DNA of 64,000 nt from Bradyrhizobium sp. AZCC 1693 (GTDB lineage: Bacteria > Pseudomonadota > Alphaproteobacteria > Rhizobiales > Xanthobacteraceae). The stretch is from NCBI RefSeq assembly GCF_036924745.1, contig NZ_JAZHSD010000001.1, positions 1,860,001 to 1,924,000 on the forward strand. Reading direction: 5' to 3'. This document shows, piece by piece, positions 1 through 7,858 of this stretch. How positions within the stretch are numbered: position 1 is the first letter of the stretch; each line of letters starts with the position of its first letter. A program made the translations under genes and the position numbers. The notes below the pieces were generated by a model. That model saw only the letters and a list, made by a program, of their open reading frames with translations. It was not told where the DNA came from and did not search any database.

Positions 1-206
1 CGCCAGACGCTCTCGCTGAACTCAGGATCGGCGAGCAGGAACCAGTAGTTCTCCAGGCCGGCCCAGCTTTGCTGGGGAAAGAACGAATGCTTGTGATGCA
101 GGCTCAGCCAAACCCCGTAGAGGACAGGATAGAGTGTCAGCCCCGCGAGCAGGAGCATGGCCGGCAGCAAGAGCAGAATACCAAGTCTCGCTTGGGAAAT
201 CTGCAT
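1..206 (-). CDS. sugar ABC transporter permease, N-terminal part (runs off left edge)
   Basis: The first 68 codons encode a hydrophobic first membrane helix (ILLLLPAMLLLAGLTLYPVL) followed by YGVWLSL and a GLENYWFLLADPEF-like stretch. This is the classic N-terminus of MalF/UgpA-type inner-membrane permeases of carbohydrate ABC importers. An in-frame ATG at 239 would add 11 residues; neither start has a clear Shine-Dalgarno. It lies directly downstream of the binding-protein gene in the same direction, so the two probably form one operon, with the second permease and ATPase expected beyond the edge. Substrate unknown. Confidence 0.85.
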   Translation of the reverse strand, partial: MQISQARLGILLLLPAMLLLAGLTLYPVLYGVWLSLHHKHSFFPQQSWAGLENYWFLLADPEFSESVW

Positions 207-329
207 GCTGGCCGTTCGTCTGTGGTGCGGCGAGTGCATGGTGTGGGACTCAAGAGCGCGAGGAGAAACATGACCGTGCCCGTGGCGGGGTGGCGCCTTC
301 GCCCCCGCCGTTCCGGCCTCACGCGTGCT

Positions 330-1694
330 TTACCACTTGGCGTAGCCGGCTTTCTTGATCAACGCCTCGGCACGAGTCTGCGCCTTGGCTGCGGCTTCTT
401 CCGATTTCTTTCCTTCCACTGCTGTTTCGAGCACCATGTCGCGGATGATGCCGGAGCCGAGAACCTGCATCAGGTAAGGTTTGGTGTTCAGATCCTCGTA
501 TTCCACGACCAATGTCGGCCTGGCGAGGTCACCGTCGAGCGCCTCTTGCTGCACTTGCAGCCAGCCGCCCCAGCGCTTCACCATCGGGAGTTCCTTATAG
601 GCAGCCGACTGTCGAAGCGATTTGGTGATCGGGAAGAAGTGGATCGGCACCGACTTGATGTACTCGATATAGTTCTCGTCCTTGTAGAAGAACTTCAGGA
701 ATTCCTTCGCGGCTTCCGGATTCTTCGAGCCCTTGAACAGCATCCAGGGCTCCTCATCGACCTGGACGGCGGGCTTGCTGCCGCTCGGTCCGATTGGCTT
801 CATCCAGACATCGAAGTGATCCGTATTCTGCATCTCCTTGGGAACGTACTTCTCGATCAGCGACGCGCCGCGGCCATAGCCCTGGAACATCATTGCCGCC
901 TTTTGACCGTACATATTCGCGAATGTGTCGAGATAGCCGTGACCTTCCCATCCCGGCGGCAGCGCCGTGGTGAGCTCTTTCCAGAAATTCAGCACCTCGA
1001 TCATTTTCTTGTCGGTGAACAGCGGCTTGTTCTTGTCATCGAAGAGTTGACCGCCATTGGCCGCGATCAGCTCGCCAACGAGGATGTTGATGAACAGGTT
1101 GTCGCCCGGAATGGTGAGACCATACACGTCCGGCTTGCCATCGCCGTTGGTGTCCATCGTCAGCGCTTTCGCGTTGGCGATGAGGTCGGACCAGCTCTTG
1201 GGTGCTTTCAAACCTTTTTGCTTTGCCCAATCGGCGCGATAGATCAGCAGTGATGTGCCGGCGGCATGGACGAGACCATAATACTTGCCGTCAGCTCTGC
1301 ACACCTTCTTGATCTGATCCCAGACATTGCTCTCGCCGATGGCCTTCACCACGTCGTCAAGCGGCAGCAGCAGACCTTGTTGCTGCAGCGCTGTGCAGGT
1401 GATGGGTTGACCGTGTGAGAGCTCGGGTGGAGCGCCCGCGGCGAGTGCGGCCTGTATCTTTGGCTCCAGGTCACCCCAGGCCAATGCCTCGGCCTCGATC
1501 TTGATGTCCGGATGCGCCTTCGCGAAGCGCGCGACGATCTCCGCCATCGCTTTCACCGAGGCCGGGTCGGTCTCGGTATGCCAAACCCGCACAACCTTGG
1601 TCTGAGCGACCGCCGCACCGGCCACGGCTCCCGCGAGCAGAATGGCGCAGATCATGCTCAGAGCCAGTTGTCGAACCCTTTCAATGCTCTGCAT
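330..1694 (-). CDS. ABC transporter extracellular sugar-binding protein
   Basis: A 454-residue periplasmic solute-binding protein of the MalE/UgpB type. It has a cleavable signal peptide (hydrophobic LALSMICAILLAGAVAGAAV, then AQT). The mature part starts with VVRVWHTETDPASVKAMAEI, typical of family-1 extracellular sugar-binding proteins, and contains the usual NFWKELT and EPWMLFKGSKNPEAAKEFL blocks. A strong GGGAGGAG precedes ATG 1694, which fixes the start. It would deliver a sugar, polyol or glycerol-phosphate-like ligand to the downstream permease; the ligand cannot be read from sequence. Length is normal for the family. Confidence 0.9.
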   Translation of the reverse strand: MQSIERVRQLALSMICAILLAGAVAGAAVAQTKVVRVWHTETDPASVKAMAEIVARFAKAHPDIKIEAEALAWGDLEPKIQAALAAGAPPELSHGQPITCTALQQQGLLLPLDDVVKAIGESNVWDQIKKVCRADGKYYGLVHAAGTSLLIYRADWAKQKGLKAPKSWSDLIANAKALTMDTNGDGKPDVYGLTIPGDNLFINILVGELIAANGGQLFDDKNKPLFTDKKMIEVLNFWKELTTALPPGWEGHGYLDTFANMYGQKAAMMFQGYGRGASLIEKYVPKEMQNTDHFDVWMKPIGPSGSKPAVQVDEEPWMLFKGSKNPEAAKEFLKFFYKDENYIEYIKSVPIHFFPITKSLRQSAAYKELPMVKRWGGWLQVQQEALDGDLARPTLVVEYEDLNTKPYLMQVLGSGIIRDMVLETAVEGKKSEEAAAKAQTRAEALIKKAGYAKW

Positions 1695-2599
1695 TTTCTC
1701 CTCCCATTTCTTTTCGGCAATGACGCTGCCAGTGCGGTCGTCGGCGTTTCTGGTGCCGGTCTCGCCTGCGAGTGGACAAGGCTTGAACCACTTCGCATGC
1801 TCATCATCGGTCTTGCCTTCGTTGACGACGATGTTAGGCGCAGATCCTCAATCGGCTGGGCGCGCCTTTGGCCGCAATCAGCGTCAGCGTTCCGCGCTTC
1901 CGGCTGCGCGAGGATCGGCAGAATGCCTACATGCGGCCCTGGCTGCAGAGCTGCGATCGAATCTCGAGACTGCTGGTGCTCCCAGCGCGATCACAGAGCA
2001 TAGCACAGCGTATTGAGGTTCGTTGTGCCGGAGGAAGTCCCGGCCTTGCCGAGATGACGCGGTGTCGCGGTCCTTCGGTAGTGGCCAAACGCGCCTGGTC
2101 AGAATGCGACATGGGTTGAGGTCCTTCGGCGAACCGATTAATCGAGACCCGACGCCGGTGATATTGTTGCGGAGATGGCGCGCACCTCGATCAGGCAGTT
2201 TGCCAAATCGAGAAAGTTACCAAGCCATATCAATATGTTATGAAAAGCTTGGCGCTGCCTAGGGGGGACCAACAGCGCCGCTGTGATTTGGGAGCGGCGG
2301 CCGAACGCGACCACGAAGGATTCGTGCTTCAGACGGGTAGGAATTGGGCGCTTGGGGCGAAAGAACAGGCTCGGCGCGGGATATTTCCGGGTCCCTTCCT
2401 GGACCGCCTAACAGGAAGGACCGCACCACCAGCTGCCATAGCTACGGCCTCGGCGGCCCGACTTGATCGAGGAACCGTTGGCAAGATCAACAACGACGTG
2501 ACCCGGCGATCTCGATAGCTGCCGGAGGGAGAGCCGCTCGACGCCGTCGGCGTCAAGCGATTCCGCCATGCGGGCTTCGAGCCGCGGCCGATCGATGCC
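1695..2599. other. no recognisable gene
   Basis: About 900 bp with no open frame that resembles a protein family on either strand. It lies between the binding-protein promoter region and a broken LivK-like gene and looks like decayed intergenic DNA. Confidence 0.6.
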
Positions 2600-3030
2600 A
2601 GCCCGACGTTCCCTCCTGGCGAAACGTGTCGCGCCGCAGCGCTGCGTCGCCCCATAGGACGCCGAGCGGGGGCAATCCGCCTATCAGGATGAGGTCCGGC
2701 TTGAGCTCCTTGATCTTGGTGAGCTCCGCGGTGAAATCCTGCTGGTCGGGGCTGACCGGGAACGTCGCAACGATCTCGCCACTGTGGGCTTGAGATACTC
2801 ACTGAAATACTTGTTCTGGCCCTTGCCGTAGTCGGTGGTGTCGTGGACGACAACAAATTTCTTGTACCCCTGCTTGGTGAGGAAATCCGCGGCCAGCTTG
2901 CTCTCGTTGATCATGGTGCCGTTGACGCGATGGATCTCGCGGTAATCGTTGCCGTAGGTGATCTCGGGGAGGATCGCACCCCACACCACCACAGGGAGAC
3001 CGAAACGTGAATAGGTATCGACCGTCGCGA
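2600..3030 (-). pseudogene. branched-chain amino-acid ABC binding protein (LivK-like) fragment, frameshifted
   Basis: Minus-strand reading gives VDTYSRFGLPVVVWGA, then LPEITYGNDYREIHRVNGT and GYKKFVVVHDTTDYGKGQ. This is the middle of a type-1 periplasmic binding protein of the Leu/Ile/Val family. Near 2795 the frame slips, and a second frame continues with GEIVATFPVSPDQQDFTAEL and KELKPDLILIGGLPPLGVL. Both N-terminal and C-terminal thirds are missing. The gene is a dead remnant; functional LivK proteins are about 370-400 residues. Confidence 0.8.
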
Positions 3031-3200
3031 TACCGACGGCTCAGTTCGGTATTAGGTATGGATTTCAATTCCAATTCACGACAAGCGCGGTCCAATAGCC
3101 GCCATAACGTTCGCTGCTGACACACGCAGTTCGCAATTTCAAAGTGCGATTGACGAGCACGAGCGGTTTCTTCAACTAATGGCTATGTATTCTCCTGCGT

Positions 3201-3380
3201 GTGCCAGCCGCAAGCTTAACCTCGCGGCGACTGCGCAAGAAGGTCGAGATGCGCTCCGCCCACCTCAAACGCATCCTCAAGCTGGGTCGGCTGCGACTTC
3301 GCGGGCCCTGCGGCGCACGCGACGAGTTCCTACTCCCCGCCACCGCGCCGATCCTGGCCACTCGAACGGCTCCCGCCGCC
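3201..3380 (+). pseudogene. transposase C-terminal remnant (IS1182-like)
   Basis: The frame reads HLKRILKLGRLRLRGPCGAR then DEFLLPATAPIL. This resembles the conserved C-terminal tail of IS1182-type DDE transposases (HLKRI..L.RLRLRGP.GA.DEF.LAATAQNL). Nothing upstream continues the catalytic domain, so only the tail survives. It marks the 3.0-3.9 kb zone as an old insertion site. Confidence 0.55.
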
Positions 3381-3450
3381 ATCACCCTGCGCAGCTCTCG
3401 CTGCAGCGCGTTCAGTTCAGCCTGCTCACGTTGGTTGCCTCTAGATTTTC

Positions 3451-3482
3451 TTTGATCTCCCGGTGCACACATCGTGCACACG
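3451..3482 (+). repeat. copy of the integrase-upstream TGCACAC double repeat
   Basis: Two TGCACAC units at 3464 and 3475, 11 bp apart, sit in a 32-bp block that matches 18228-18259 (upstream of the integrase) at 28 of 32 positions. The shared flank (TTTGAYCTCYC) as well as the repeats argues for common descent, probably from a related element that has since been lost here. Confidence 0.6.
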
Positions 3483-3655
3483 CCGGCCTCCAACTAATTG
3501 AAAGAACTAAACTCTCGCTCCAATCCATCACTGGACCGTTCGCCGCCGATTGACCCAATTTGATCACCACATAGCGCGCAACTCCGCCGAATCTACGCTG
3601 CGACTTTCCTCCTGGAGCTTCCACGAACGACATTGCTGGTCAAATTCTCGACAGC

Positions 3656-3690
3656 AAAAAGCCCTTGAAAACATCATGTTTTCAAGGGCT
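3656..3690 (-). terminator. rho-independent terminator
   Basis: A perfect 13-bp stem (AGCCCTTGAAAAC, loop ATCAT) is followed, on the minus strand, by a run of T (AAAAA at 3656-3660 on the plus strand). It lies immediately downstream of the minus-strand tRNA 3' fragment, as a native tRNA terminator would. Confidence 0.75.
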
Positions 3691-3695
3691 TTGAC

Positions 3696-3735
3696 TGGTT
3701 GCGGGGACGGGATTCGAACCCCTGTTTACCCGGGT
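3696..3735 (-). pseudogene. tRNA 3'-end fragment (T-arm, acceptor, CCA)
   Basis: On the minus strand this reads GGGGTTCGAATCCCG followed by TCCCCGCAACCA: a T-arm with TTCGAAT loop, a seven-base acceptor strand, discriminator A and CCA. The CCCCGCAACCA end resembles initiator tRNA. No matching anticodon or D arm follows, so it is not a full tRNA. Tyrosine recombinases commonly leave such 3' fragments as attachment-site duplications. Confidence 0.5.
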
Positions 3736-3840
3736 TCTGGCGCAACACACCGAGCAAATCCAGAGGCACCCTCCGCCCTGCCCCTAGACTTGTCCCTCGG
3801 ACCAAATTCTAACGAAAAACTCTTGATATATTAATATGTT

Positions 3841-3873
3841 GGTAGAGGAGTTCGAATCTCTCCGAGCGCGCCA
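3841..3873 (+). pseudogene. second tRNA 3'-end fragment, opposite strand
   Basis: The plus strand shows GAGGAGTTCGAATCTCTC then CGAGCGCGCCA: a T-loop TTCGAAT flanked by mostly pairing bases, an acceptor-like strand and CCA. Upstream bases do not fold into the rest of a tRNA. It may be an attachment-site relic of a different element from the fragment at 3696. The identity of the parent tRNA is uncertain. Confidence 0.4.
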
Positions 3874-3928
3874 TTTCGGAATAAGCTACGGGCGCCAATT
3901 AGCGCCGATTTCCGCACCAGCCGAGACG

Positions 3929-4327
3929 CTATGCTGCCGCCTTTCTTCCGCGCGATCGCGGCGGTGCGATCAATGCTTCCGCCGGTATGCCCCACTCGCG
4001 GTGCAGCCGCCAGGCCATCCTCATTGTGAGGGGACGCTTCCTCGTCAGGATGTCGGATGCGCGCTGGCGCGAGCCGAGCAGTCGGCCGAGGTCGGCTTGC
4101 GTATAGCCGCCCGTCTCCATCCGGTAACGGATCGCGTCGATCGTCTCAGGCGGTTCGATTGGCCAGCGCCTGCGCTCATAGTCCTCGATGATCAATGCGA
4201 GAAGATCAAAACGGTCGGCCTCCGGCGTCCCGGGCTTCGGTTCGTTCTCGAAGTACCGTTCGATCTCGTTCAGCGCTACGTCGTAGTCCGCTTCGGAGCG
4301 AAGTGGACGGATTATTTTCTTCGCCAT
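3929..4327 (-). CDS. higA: HigA-family antitoxin (HTH)
   Basis: A 132-residue protein. The N-terminal half is a HigA-type helical region (YDVALNEIERYFENEPKPGT, PEADRFDLLALIIEDYE). The C-terminal half is an XRE-like helix-turn-helix (GGYTQADLGRLLGSRQRASD) that binds the operon promoter. It neutralises the toxin encoded immediately upstream; the two reading frames overlap by 16 bp. The toxin-first order is typical of higBA loci. Autoregulation is expected but no operator was identified. Confidence 0.88.
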   Translation of the reverse strand: MAKKIIRPLRSEADYDVALNEIERYFENEPKPGTPEADRFDLLALIIEDYERRRWPIEPPETIDAIRYRMETGGYTQADLGRLLGSRQRASDILTRKRPLTMRMAWRLHREWGIPAEALIAPPRSRGRKAAA

Positions 4328-4623
4328 GACACGGTCTCCGGATCGATGCGGTCGTACTCAGCGTGAGTACCGATGAACTTCACGAGCAAGCGGCCGAAGG
4401 AAAATGACACGCGGACGACAAGCCGGTATTTGTTGCCGCCCAGATCAAAGATGACCCGATTGTCGCCTGCGAAGTCGACGGTGCTACCAAACTGCCGCTT
4501 TATCTCGGCGGGATTTGCCCAACGCGCTTTCGCTGCAACGGCCACCCATGCACGTATCGGACCCTCAGCATGCGGGTAACGCGCCCAAAATTCCCTCAAG
4601 GTCCGGCGGGCGATCACCTGCAT
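4312..4623 (-). CDS. higB: HigB-family toxin (mRNA interferase)
   Basis: A 103-residue RelE-superfamily toxin of the HigB type. It begins MQVIARRTLREFWARYP and contains ANPAEIKRQFGSTVDF and the strongly conserved DLGGNKYRLVVRV and KFIGTHAEYDRID. Family members cleave mRNA on the ribosome. I chose ATG 4623 over an upstream in-frame start because HigB homologues begin at this motif. It is translationally coupled to higA. The pair lies next to insertion relics, consistent with horizontal acquisition. Confidence 0.88.
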   Translation of the reverse strand: MQVIARRTLREFWARYPHAEGPIRAWVAVAAKARWANPAEIKRQFGSTVDFAGDNRVIFDLGGNKYRLVVRVSFSFGRLLVKFIGTHAEYDRIDPETVSWRRK

Positions 4624-4705
4624 GTTGGAATCATACCATGTCACCATTCTGGTGACAACCGGATTTGAGGCCAATCGAGCGCCGACGCGCCGGGCAATCG
4701 CCCGC

Positions 4706-4829
4706 GAGGCGTAGTGCAATATCGCAGGGTGTCCCAGCTTTGCCGATTGGAGCGCGTGGCAGGCGGCATCATCATAGCGCTACGGCGAACGAATAGTGCC
4801 CATCTTCATCGGCCGCGGCGCGCCATTTC
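4706..4829. repeat. dispersed ~120-bp repeat, copy A
   Basis: Nearly the same sequence recurs at 6907-7030 in the same orientation (shared blocks CCGATTGGAGCGCGTG, AGTGCCCATCTTCATCGGCC, GGCGCGCCATTTC). The two copies bracket the MFS and CGNR genes. Confidence 0.7.
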
Positions 4830-4860
4830 GGTCGGGAACAAGCTCTGTCCTGGTGCTGGG

Positions 4861-6093
4861 TCAAACCTGGCACACCGGCTCCGCGCGTGGCGTCAAGGCC
4901 ACGATGAGGGCGGCCAGGATATTGGTCGCGGCGCTGGCGACGATCGGGAGCTCGTAACTGTGGCTGAGATCGAAGGCGAATCCCGCGGCGCTCGGGCCGA
5001 TCAGCGTGCCGAACGCGACGCTGGTGTAGAGCACGCCGATGATGCCGGAGACATTGCGACCGCCGAAATAGTCCGTCACGACCGCGGGAAGCACGGCCAC
5101 CCAACCGCCGTAGAACACGCCGAAGACGAACGCGAAAACGGCCAGGGACCAGACGTTGGCCGAAAGCGCCCAGATCGAAAGCGAAGCCGACATGCCGATG
5201 AACATCATCAGCAGCGAACGCTCCCGCCCCATGCGGTCGGCGATTGCTCCGAGGAAAAAGCGGCCGGCGGTGCTGCCGATTCCGATCACGCTGAGCAATA
5301 GGGCGGCCGTGGCCGCGGCGATATCGTGATCCCGCGCAAAAGGCACCAGATGCACGAAAGGCACGAACACGCCGAATGAGCAGATCAAGCAGGCCGCATA
5401 GAGGCTGATGAAGCGCCCCGATCGGATCGCGTCGCGAACCGAAGTGCCGCCCGCTTGCACAGATTGCGCCTGCTCATCGCCATCAGGATTGAGACCGCGG
5501 CCGCGCGGGTCATTCTCGATCAGCAATGCCATCCCGCCGCCGACAACGAGCGCGAGCACGGCGAGCACGAGATAAGCGCCGCGCCAGCCGAGAGCGCTGA
5601 TCAGGAGCGAGGCCAGCGGCGGCATCACCAGCGTGCCCACCCCGATGCCGGCAACTGCCAGCCCGGAGGCAAAGCCGCGGCGGCGCACGAACCAGCGCTG
5701 CACGGCCCCGATCGCGGGCACATAGGCGCAACCGCAGCCAAGTCCGACACCGAGGCTGTAGGCCGCATAAACCTCGACCAGATTCTGCGCCGCGCTGGCA
5801 AGCGCCAGCCCGACGCCAAGCAGGACCATGCCGATCACAGCGAACGGACGCGAGCCGAAGCGATCGGCCAGTGGGCCGCTGATGATCCCCAGCCCGAAAT
5901 ACAGAAAGCCGGCCAACGAGAACACCAGCGACACCGAACCGCGCGAGGCGCCGAAGTCGCGCTGAAGCTGCTCGAGGAACGCGCTGAAGGTGTAGGCGCT
6001 GCCAAAGCCCAAGAACGTGATTGCGAAGGCGGCTGCGACCACCCACCAGCCATAGAAGATGCGCGGTTCCGCGCGGGGCGTTCGGAGGTTCAT
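4861..6093 (-). CDS. MFS transporter
   Basis: A 410-residue, about 12-helix major facilitator protein of the inner membrane. The N-terminus FYGWWVVAAAFAITFLGFGS is typical of the oxalate/formate-monocarboxylate-like MFS branch. An A-type loop (GPLADRFGSRPFAVIG) follows helix 2 and a second half (LGAIADRMGRERSLLMMFIG) repeats it. I prefer ATG 6093, preceded by GGGAG, to the upstream in-frame start. It is divergent from the CGNR gene 90 bp away, which probably regulates it. Substrate unknown. Confidence 0.85.
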   Translation of the reverse strand: MNLRTPRAEPRIFYGWWVVAAAFAITFLGFGSAYTFSAFLEQLQRDFGASRGSVSLVFSLAGFLYFGLGIISGPLADRFGSRPFAVIGMVLLGVGLALASAAQNLVEVYAAYSLGVGLGCGCAYVPAIGAVQRWFVRRRGFASGLAVAGIGVGTLVMPPLASLLISALGWRGAYLVLAVLALVVGGGMALLIENDPRGRGLNPDGDEQAQSVQAGGTSVRDAIRSGRFISLYAACLICSFGVFVPFVHLVPFARDHDIAAATAALLLSVIGIGSTAGRFFLGAIADRMGRERSLLMMFIGMSASLSIWALSANVWSLAVFAFVFGVFYGGWVAVLPAVVTDYFGGRNVSGIIGVLYTSVAFGTLIGPSAAGFAFDLSHSYELPIVASAATNILAALIVALTPRAEPVCQV

Positions 6094-6182
6094 GATGGAC
6101 TCCCGCTCCGGTTGCACACGAGTAAACATACTATACCGGTGTCTGTTGCATGAAACCAGTAAAAGTGATTTGATGGTGTTCG

Positions 6183-6773
6183 ATGTCGAAGCAGTCGCGA
6201 CGGTTCCAGGTTCCAGATGCGCTGGCCAATCTCTACGATTTCGCCAACACGCTCGACGTGCGGCATTTCACGCATCACGGCGTGCCTCACCGGCAGGACG
6301 ATGAGCTGACGAGCGCGGACGATCTCGCCGCCTGGATGGCGCAGCGCAAGCTGGCGCGGCCGGCCGCGAAAATCACGCCGGCGATGTTCGAGGCTGCGCT
6401 CGGCTTGCGCGCGAGCCTGCGGGATTATTTGCAGCACGATCCGGCGGAACGGCGGAGCAGGTGCGCAACGCGTGCGCTGAACGCGGCGATTGCCTCTTTT
6501 CCGCTTCGTGCCGAGCTCGGCGACGAGGCAGGGGTTGCACTGCGGCCGACTCGCGACGATGCGCTTGCAGGACTGTCCGCGGTCGCAGCCGAGCTCTATG
6601 ACGGCGCGCGCGATGGATCGTTGGATCGGCTGAAGATGTGCGCTGCGGAAGAGTGCCGGCGGGTGTTCTTCGATCGCTCCAAGCCGGCAACGCGGCGCTG
6701 GTGCATGTCAAACTTGTGCGGCAACCGCATCAAGACCAGAGCCTATCGCGAGCGCCAGCGCGGCAGGAAATAG
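6183..6773 (+). CDS. CGNR zinc-finger regulator
   Basis: A 196-residue protein with an N-terminal ABATE-type domain and a C-terminal CGNR zinc finger: CAAEECRRVFFDRS, then RRWCMSNLCGNRIKTRAYRE. Its two Cys pairs and the CGNR signature are intact. Family members are thought to be DNA-binding regulators that sense stress or small ligands. Divergent arrangement with the MFS exporter suggests a regulator-pump pair. Confidence 0.85.
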   Translation: MSKQSRRFQVPDALANLYDFANTLDVRHFTHHGVPHRQDDELTSADDLAAWMAQRKLARPAAKITPAMFEAALGLRASLRDYLQHDPAERRSRCATRALNAAIASFPLRAELGDEAGVALRPTRDDALAGLSAVAAELYDGARDGSLDRLKMCAAEECRRVFFDRSKPATRRWCMSNLCGNRIKTRAYRERQRGRK

Positions 6774-6797
6774 ACCAGAAGCGTCCTGCAAAGCGCG

Positions 6798-6868
6798 TCA
6801 GCGCGTTGCAGGCACGAGTTGCAAACTGGCCACATCACGTCGATCCCGGGTGATCAGCACAAAGGGGG
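6798..6868 (-). pseudogene. possible PIN-domain (VapC-like) C-terminal remnant
   Basis: The minus strand reads PFVLITRDRRDVASLQLVPATR then a stop. This resembles the last strand and helix of VapC-type PIN toxins (LVTR..RDF). Upstream frames are closed, so at most a scrap remains. The stretch 6774-7075 holds nothing else apart from repeat copy B. Confidence 0.3.
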
Positions 6869-6906
6869 AAGCGAGCACATTGCGATATTGGCAAGACGCC
6901 CGCCCT

Positions 6907-7030
6907 CGAGGTGTAGCGTAAGATCGCAGGCCGTCGCAGATTCCCCGATTGGAGCGCGTGCCTGGGCGCGGCATCATGGCGCCACGGCGAACGAGTAGTG
7001 CCCATCTTCATCGGCCGTGGCGCGCCATTT
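6907..7030. repeat. dispersed ~120-bp repeat, copy B
   Basis: Partner of 4706-4829, direct orientation, with scattered substitutions and small indels. It holds no gene. Either recombination between the copies or a mobile cassette could explain the arrangement. Confidence 0.7.
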
Positions 7031-7075
7031 CCCCGCGGTCAATGCTGCGCCGGTGTTGCCGTTCAGGTTTCAGCG

Positions 7076-7828
7076 TCAGGACTTTCTGCGGAATCCCTGT
7101 TCGGTGAGTCGCAGCTGCGACATGTCGATGCCGACCTGCGCCACCAGCATTGCGGCCACTGACTGTCGGACCTGCTTGAGCCGCGCGGGATCGCCGCTGC
7201 GCAGGGCCTCTTGCCTGGCGATAGTGCTGAGCACGGCCTGATAGGCAATCTGCTCGGCCCAGTCCTGGCGCTCGGCATTGGTCATCGCGCGCAGCGCCGG
7301 CGTGCCGAGAAAGATGTCAAGCACCTGCCGGCGGATTCCCTTGATCTGTGCCTTGCTGGCCGTGCTGCCGCTGATCGTCTCCCACGAGACCTGCAGCAGA
7401 ACCGCCATGTCGTCGGCGAGGTTGCGGCTCGAAAAGCCGTTCGCGGATATGACGCGTTCGAACTGCTTGAGCACGGCGTCATCGGCGAAGGCTTTTTCCA
7501 GTTCGGCGCGCAGCGCAGCGTCCGGCCCACTGATGACCTCGATCACCCTGGCGCGGGTGCGCTCGGTGCGCTGGGGGTCGGGCGTATAGCTCACCGCCGC
7601 GTCGATCTGCGCTGATGTCGTCAAGGCCGGCAGCGAGGCAGCAGGGCGCGACGGCGCAGCATCCCCGAGCCGCCGCGTGCCGCTGAGGATCGATTGGCTG
7701 AGCGCAAGGCTTCCGTAGCTGCGCCCCATGCTCGCCGTGGCGCGCCCGCTCCGCTGGGCGAGGGCCTCATCGCTGCAAAGGCACGCGGACAGGATCGAGA
7801 GGAGAGCAATCGAGACGACGCGATTCAT
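7076..7828 (-). CDS. exported protein, DUF6683-like
   Basis: A 250-residue protein with a signal peptide (VVSIALLSILSACLCSDEALA, cleavage near AQR). The mature part is helical and carries the motif block VSWETISGSTASKAQIKGIR and RRQVLDIFLGTPALRAMTNA, which I associate with the uncharacterised DUF6683 family. It is predicted to be periplasmic or lipid-anchored. It lies 30 bp downstream of another exported gene on the same strand and may share its promoter. Function unknown. Confidence 0.65.
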   Translation of the reverse strand: MNRVVSIALLSILSACLCSDEALAQRSGRATASMGRSYGSLALSQSILSGTRRLGDAAPSRPAASLPALTTSAQIDAAVSYTPDPQRTERTRARVIEVISGPDAALRAELEKAFADDAVLKQFERVISANGFSSRNLADDMAVLLQVSWETISGSTASKAQIKGIRRQVLDIFLGTPALRAMTNAERQDWAEQIAYQAVLSTIARQEALRSGDPARLKQVRQSVAAMLVAQVGIDMSQLRLTEQGFRRKS

Positions 7829-7858
7829 GTCAGGCTCACATTTCGCTGTGTGGAGGGC

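Noticed and set aside
69..1253. 394-codon plus-strand frame opposite the sugar-binding protein
   Set aside because: It is antisense to a clear solute-binding protein and has no domain signal; long shadow frames are common at this GC.
3836..4366. 176-codon plus-strand frame
   Set aside because: Begins in a tRNA fragment and runs antisense to higA.
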